A stretch of DNA of 7,477 bases, from positions 1 through 7,477 of the forward strand of contig WQRM01000078.1 in the NCBI GenBank assembly GCA_009786735.1. Reading direction: 5' to 3'. The position numbers were made by a program, and so were the translations under genes. The stretch is from Oscillospiraceae bacterium. Lineage in GTDB: Bacteria > Bacillota > Clostridia > Oscillospirales > Acutalibacteraceae. How positions within the stretch are numbered: position 1 is the stretch's first letter; each line of letters starts with the position of its first letter. The notes beneath the pieces were generated by a model. That model was given only the letters and a program-made list of their open reading frames with translations. It made no database searches and was not told the DNA's origin. Positions 4,930 to 7,477 of the stretch are shown here, one piece after another.

Positions 4930-5586
4930 ATGTTTAAGAAAACCAGCCAAACCACATGGAACTTGGTAGACCAACACATGCGCTATGTGTTCGAGTGCTA
5001 CTGCGCGTTTGAGAAGTTCATGGAGGAGTTCCTCGGCGGCGACAAGCCAGCGGGCGAGCTCATGCATCTGTACGAAGACGTGAGCAAGCTTGAAGGCGAC
5101 GCAGACGTGGCGCGGCGCAACATCATCAACGCCTTTTTGGACGGCAAATTGCTGCCGTCCACCCGCAAGGAAATCCTCGACATCATCGCCCGCATGGACA
5201 AAATCGCCAACAAGTGCCAAGACATCGCCTGCAAGTTCGTGTTCCAGAACGTGACGATGCCAGCGGCATACCGCGCGAACTTTTTGGAGATCACCAAGAT
5301 CACCAAAGAGCAGTACCTGCTGATGAAGCGCGCACTGAGGATTTTGTTTGACGATTACGACAGGTTAATCAAAGACGAAAGCATCCTGGGCGACATCATG
5401 GAAAAAGAGCACGACGTGGACACCATCGAAGATGCCACCACCCTAGCGCTCTTCCGCGATGCATCGCTTGACCTGACGCAGCGGCACTATTACAAGCATT
5501 TTCTTAGCCAGTTGTGCGACATTTCAGACAAGCTGGAAGACCTTGCCGACCAAATCCAAGTGATTGTAGTATTGAGAAAGGTGTAG
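4930..5586 (+). CDS. DUF47 / PhoU-like phosphate transport accessory protein
   Basis: A 218-residue, all-helical cytoplasmic protein of the DUF47 family (PhoU_div, PF01865; TIGR00153), the usual partner of Pit phosphate transporters. Supporting features are the length, the lack of a signal peptide or membrane helix, the heptad-like charged helices, a family-like segment 'EGDADVARRNI' followed by a 'R-x-D-I/M-D-K-I-A-N' helix near 86-95, and a C-terminal 'ISDKLEDLADQIQVIVV' helix. Acidic residues in such helices bind metal clusters in PhoU relatives. Its likely role is to modulate the phosphate transporter encoded next door; the mechanism is poorly known. The ATG has AAGGAGAG about seven bases upstream. 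A 77-base gap with an imperfect hairpin separates it from the transporter gene. Confidence 0.88.
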   Translation: MFKKTSQTTWNLVDQHMRYVFECYCAFEKFMEEFLGGDKPAGELMHLYEDVSKLEGDADVARRNIINAFLDGKLLPSTRKEILDIIARMDKIANKCQDIACKFVFQNVTMPAAYRANFLEITKITKEQYLLMKRALRILFDDYDRLIKDESILGDIMEKEHDVDTIEDATTLALFRDASLDLTQRHYYKHFLSQLCDISDKLEDLADQIQVIVVLRKV

Positions 5587-5598
5587 TGCGGGGTTTTG

Positions 5599-5640
5599 TT
5601 GCGGCATTGAGCAAAATCCAGGCCGCAAAGTTAATTTTTA
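5599..5640 (+). terminator. Hairpin between the DUF47 and Pit genes (possible attenuator)
   Basis: TTGCGGC (5599-5605) and GCCGCAA (5622-5628) form a 7-bp stem with a 16-base loop, followed by AGTTAATTTTTA. The T run starts several bases after the stem, so it is a weak terminator at best. It could lower transporter expression relative to the upstream gene or protect an mRNA end. Confidence 0.35.
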
Positions 5641-5663
5641 TCGAATAGAAAGAGTGGCATAAC

Positions 5664-6659
5664 GTGGGATTGGAGACCCTGTTTTTAACGTCTGGCGCAT
5701 TCATGGGCTGGTCCGTTGGCACCAATGATGCCTCCAACGTGTTCGGCACGGCGGTGGGCACCAAAGTGATTAAATTCAGAACCGCCATTTGGCTCACCGC
5801 GATTTTCGCCGTGTTGGGCGCGGTGATTGCCGGGCAAGTTGTGGTGGGCGATTTGGGCGACGTAGCATATAACCATGCCGTGCGCACGCCGCTGCATGCC
5901 TTCATCGTGATGCTGATTTCGGCCACGGTGGTGACGGTGATGACCATCATCAAGGCGCCGGTGTCCACATCGCAGTCGCTCATCGGTGCGCTGATGGGTT
6001 GGGGTTTTGCCCAAAGCATGGGCAATTTCGCGCAGATCACCCGCTTTTTCTCCGCGTGGATTATCTCGCCGATTCTCACGATGTTTGTGTGTCTCACGCT
6101 TTGCGTGGTGGCGCAACGGTTCATCGAAGCGCGTGTGAAAGGGCTGGCAGCGTATGACCGCTTCATCAAAATCGGCTATTTGGTGGCGGGGATTTTCGGC
6201 GCGTTCACGCTGGGCGCAAACAATGCCGGCAACGCCATGGGGGTTTACTACCGCACCGGCATTTTTGATGGCCCGGTGGCGGCGCTCAACAGCGTTTTGC
6301 CGTTCACGGTGACGCCGCTGAGCTTTGCGGCCTTCGTTGGCGGGTTGATGCTGGGCATCGGCGCGTTGACCTACAGCAAGCGCGTGATGCTCGCTGTGGG
6401 TGAGGGCATTGCGCAACTTTCGCCGCTGCAAGGATTTTTGGTGGTGTTTTCCAGCTCGGTGACGCTGCTGGTGTTTTCGATTTGGGGCATTTCGATTTCC
6501 ACATCGCAGGCGGTGGTTGGCGCGATTATGGGCGCGAGTTTCTCCAAGGGTCACCGCGGGCTGGACTTCAAGGTGCTCGGACGCATCTTTGTGGCGTGGT
6601 TTGGCACGCCGACGCTTGCGGGGTTGCTGGCGTTTGTGGTTGGGCGGATATTCTTCTAA
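5664..6659 (+). CDS. Pit-family inorganic phosphate transporter
   Basis: A 331-residue multi-spanning membrane protein of the PiT/PHO-4 family (PF01384), which imports inorganic phosphate with protons or sodium. The family's duplicated architecture is visible: first signature GTNDASN (19-25) followed by FGTAVGTK, and second signature GANNAGNAMG (184-193). Each half also has a Ser-Thr-Ser-Gln loop, PVSTSQS in the first and ISTSQA in the second, matching the phosphate-binding region of the family. In the second signature the usual Asp is Asn187. The start is a GTG: an in-frame TAG at 5646-5648 limits extension, AAAGAG lies nine bases before the GTG, and this start gives the normal short N-terminus. 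The DUF47 gene directly upstream supports the assignment. The length is at the short end for the family, without an extended central loop. Confidence 0.9.
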   Translation: MGLETLFLTSGAFMGWSVGTNDASNVFGTAVGTKVIKFRTAIWLTAIFAVLGAVIAGQVVVGDLGDVAYNHAVRTPLHAFIVMLISATVVTVMTIIKAPVSTSQSLIGALMGWGFAQSMGNFAQITRFFSAWIISPILTMFVCLTLCVVAQRFIEARVKGLAAYDRFIKIGYLVAGIFGAFTLGANNAGNAMGVYYRTGIFDGPVAALNSVLPFTVTPLSFAAFVGGLMLGIGALTYSKRVMLAVGEGIAQLSPLQGFLVVFSSSVTLLVFSIWGISISTSQAVVGAIMGASFSKGHRGLDFKVLGRIFVAWFGTPTLAGLLAFVVGRIFF

Positions 6660-6673
6660 ACACACTAAACGTA

Positions 6674-6679
6674 GGAGGG
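6674..6679 (+). promoter_or_regulatory. Ribosome binding site of the Trp-tail protein
   Basis: AGGAGGG (6673-6679) lies six bases before the ATG at 6686, only 14 bases after the transporter stop codon. This suggests translation from a shared mRNA. Confidence 0.8.
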
Positions 6680-6685
6680 TGACGT

Positions 6686-7180
6686 ATGAAAAAAATCATT
6701 TGCACTGCATTAACTTTACTTGTATTCCTCTCCGCAGGCACTGTAGTGGCGAGCGCGTTTGATTTTCCTGCGGGCACAAGCGCGAACGTGAGGTATAATA
6801 CCGAAAGATTGTATCAAACACTTAGTGCTTATCCTGCCTCAGATAACGGTTGCTGCCGAAAAGGGACTTGCTTTGATATTGCTGTCGTATTTGAAAAAAA
6901 CGACTTTGGAAGAATCAATCAAATACAATTTGAAGTTAGCGATATGGGGCTAGATCTTTGGATACGGGGGACAGTAACTGACAATACAGGAAGAACGTTA
7001 TTCATAGACGCTTGCACGGTTGGATATGTTATGACCATTCGAGAAGGTGATGCGACTGGTGTCTTGCTCTATGGGCGAAGTGGTTTTGGCGCTTACTACC
7101 CTGAGCCGTGGTGGGCATTTTGGCCGAGCTGGCTGCAGTGCGTGTTGCGCTGGATATTCTTCGGCTGGATTTGGATGTAG
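6686..7180 (+). CDS. Small secreted protein with Trp-rich C-terminus
   Basis: A 164-residue protein I do not recognise. It has a clear signal peptide (1-24, cleavage after VVASA), a mature part with a Cys cluster CC-x4-C (56, 57, 62), predicted beta-rich sequence, and a striking C-terminal tail (137-164) with seven Trp (142, 143, 146, 149, 156, 161, 163), ending FFGWIWM. The tail is hydrophobic with one Arg and one Cys, and could insert into the membrane interface, dock on a partner or serve as a sorting tail. The gene starts 26 bases after the Pit stop with a perfect ribosome binding site. The section 6790-7060 uses many A/T-rich codons (AGA, TTA, ATA) unlike the transporter upstream, which may mean separate ancestry or weak codon selection. 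Confidence 0.8.
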   Translation: MKKIICTALTLLVFLSAGTVVASAFDFPAGTSANVRYNTERLYQTLSAYPASDNGCCRKGTCFDIAVVFEKNDFGRINQIQFEVSDMGLDLWIRGTVTDNTGRTLFIDACTVGYVMTIREGDATGVLLYGRSGFGAYYPEPWWAFWPSWLQCVLRWIFFGWIWM

Positions 7181-7184
7181 CATG

Positions 7185-7213
7185 GTTATAAGGGCGCAAG
7201 CCCTGCATATAAC
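7185..7213 (+). other. Intergenic hairpin
   Basis: GTTATA (7185-7190) pairs with TATAAC (7208-7213), and AGGGC (7191-7195) pairs with GCCCT (7200-7204) around a GCAA (GNRA) loop, leaving a 3-base bulge. No T run follows, so it is not a standard intrinsic terminator. It may be an mRNA-stabilising or processing hairpin between two secreted-protein genes. Confidence 0.45.
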
Positions 7214-7242
7214 GCAGAAAGAAAATTTGGAGGGATTGAAGG

Positions 7243-7477
7243 ATGAAGAAACTACTGGCGATTGTGCTGGTGATGGCGCTGGCCATCGGCGCGTTTGCGG
7301 TGACCGCGAGCGCATGGAGCGACAACGACGCATGGGCAGCCGAAGTGCTGCGACTGGTGAACGTGGAACGTGCACGCGCGGGATTGCGTCCCGTGGTTGC
7401 GCACCCGAGCCTCAACCGTGCTGCGCAGGTGCGCGCAACCGAGATTGATGACCACCCGGACGCAGGCGGTTATTGGT
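7243..7477 (+). CDS. Secreted CAP/SCP-domain protein, N-terminal part (3' partial)
   Basis: The open frame runs off the right edge after 78 complete codons. Residues 1-24 form a signal peptide (MKKLLAIVLVMAL..., cleavage after TASA). The following sequence, with VLRLVNVERARAGLRPV then HPSLNRAAQVRATEI and DDHPDAGG, matches the N-terminal region of the CAP superfamily (SCP/YkwD-like, PF00188): the first helix with the 'N-x-x-R-x-x-x-G-L-x-P' pattern, then 'L-x-x-A-A-x-x-R-A-x-E'. The His in the last motif would be one of the pair lining the CAP cavity. Bacterial CAP proteins are secreted or wall-associated, with mostly unknown function. The ATG has GGAGG nine bases upstream. It follows the Trp-tail gene after 62 bases containing a hairpin. 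Confidence 0.85.
   Translation, partial: MKKLLAIVLVMALAIGAFAVTASAWSDNDAWAAEVLRLVNVERARAGLRPVVAHPSLNRAAQVRATEIDDHPDAGGYW

Noticed and set aside
5685..6665. 326-residue minus-strand reading frame opposite the phosphate transporter
   Set aside because: The Arg/His-rich composition without signal or domain is typical of the antisense of a membrane-protein gene.

Overview
The window looks like chromosomal DNA of a Gram-positive Bacillota, probably Clostridia (Oscillospirales-like or a relative). This is inferred from strong AGGAGG-type ribosome binding sites, sigma-A promoters, MKK-type signal peptides, a lipobox lipoprotein, a Cof-type HAD hydrolase and a C-rich/G-rich inverted-repeat element of a style familiar from clostridial genomes. 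No rRNA, tRNA, CRISPR array or transposase gene is visible. No gene-free stretch exceeds about 300 bases; the longest is 4076-4296, which holds the inverted-repeat element and a parS-like site.

Left part (1-3134), cell surface: the 3' end of a threonine-rich, repeat-stalked, membrane-anchored surface protein ends at 296. A bidirectional terminator separates it from a convergent gene for a secreted neutral-ceramidase-like hydrolase (344-2011, minus). A 181-bp divergent region follows. It holds a near-consensus promoter for the hydrolase and, facing right, a promoter with a run of ten G in its spacer. That promoter drives a second surface protein (2193-3134) whose repeat stalk and C-terminal membrane anchor match those of the first.

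Middle part (3135-4296): a second terminator, a consensus promoter whose predicted start point lies at the ATG of a Cof-type HAD phosphatase (3266-4075), a 165-bp MITE-like element with 43-bp inverted ends starting right after that gene's stop codon, and an exact 16-bp parS palindrome (TGTTTCACGTGAAACA) at 4254-4269. The last suggests the region lies in the origin-proximal, ParB-loaded part of a chromosome.

Right part (4297-7477), a same-strand run with short gaps: a lipoprotein of unknown function, a DUF47/PhoU-like protein, a Pit-family phosphate transporter, a small secreted protein with a tryptophan-rich C-terminus, and the start of a secreted CAP/SCP-domain protein. DUF47 plus Pit is a recognised phosphate-uptake pair. 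The secreted genes around it could be co-transcribed with it, but the sequence does not prove this.

The observations most worth checking are the parS site, the poly-G promoter spacer (a possible phase-variation switch), the paralogous surface-protein anchors that differ only at synonymous sites, and the apparently leaderless HAD gene.
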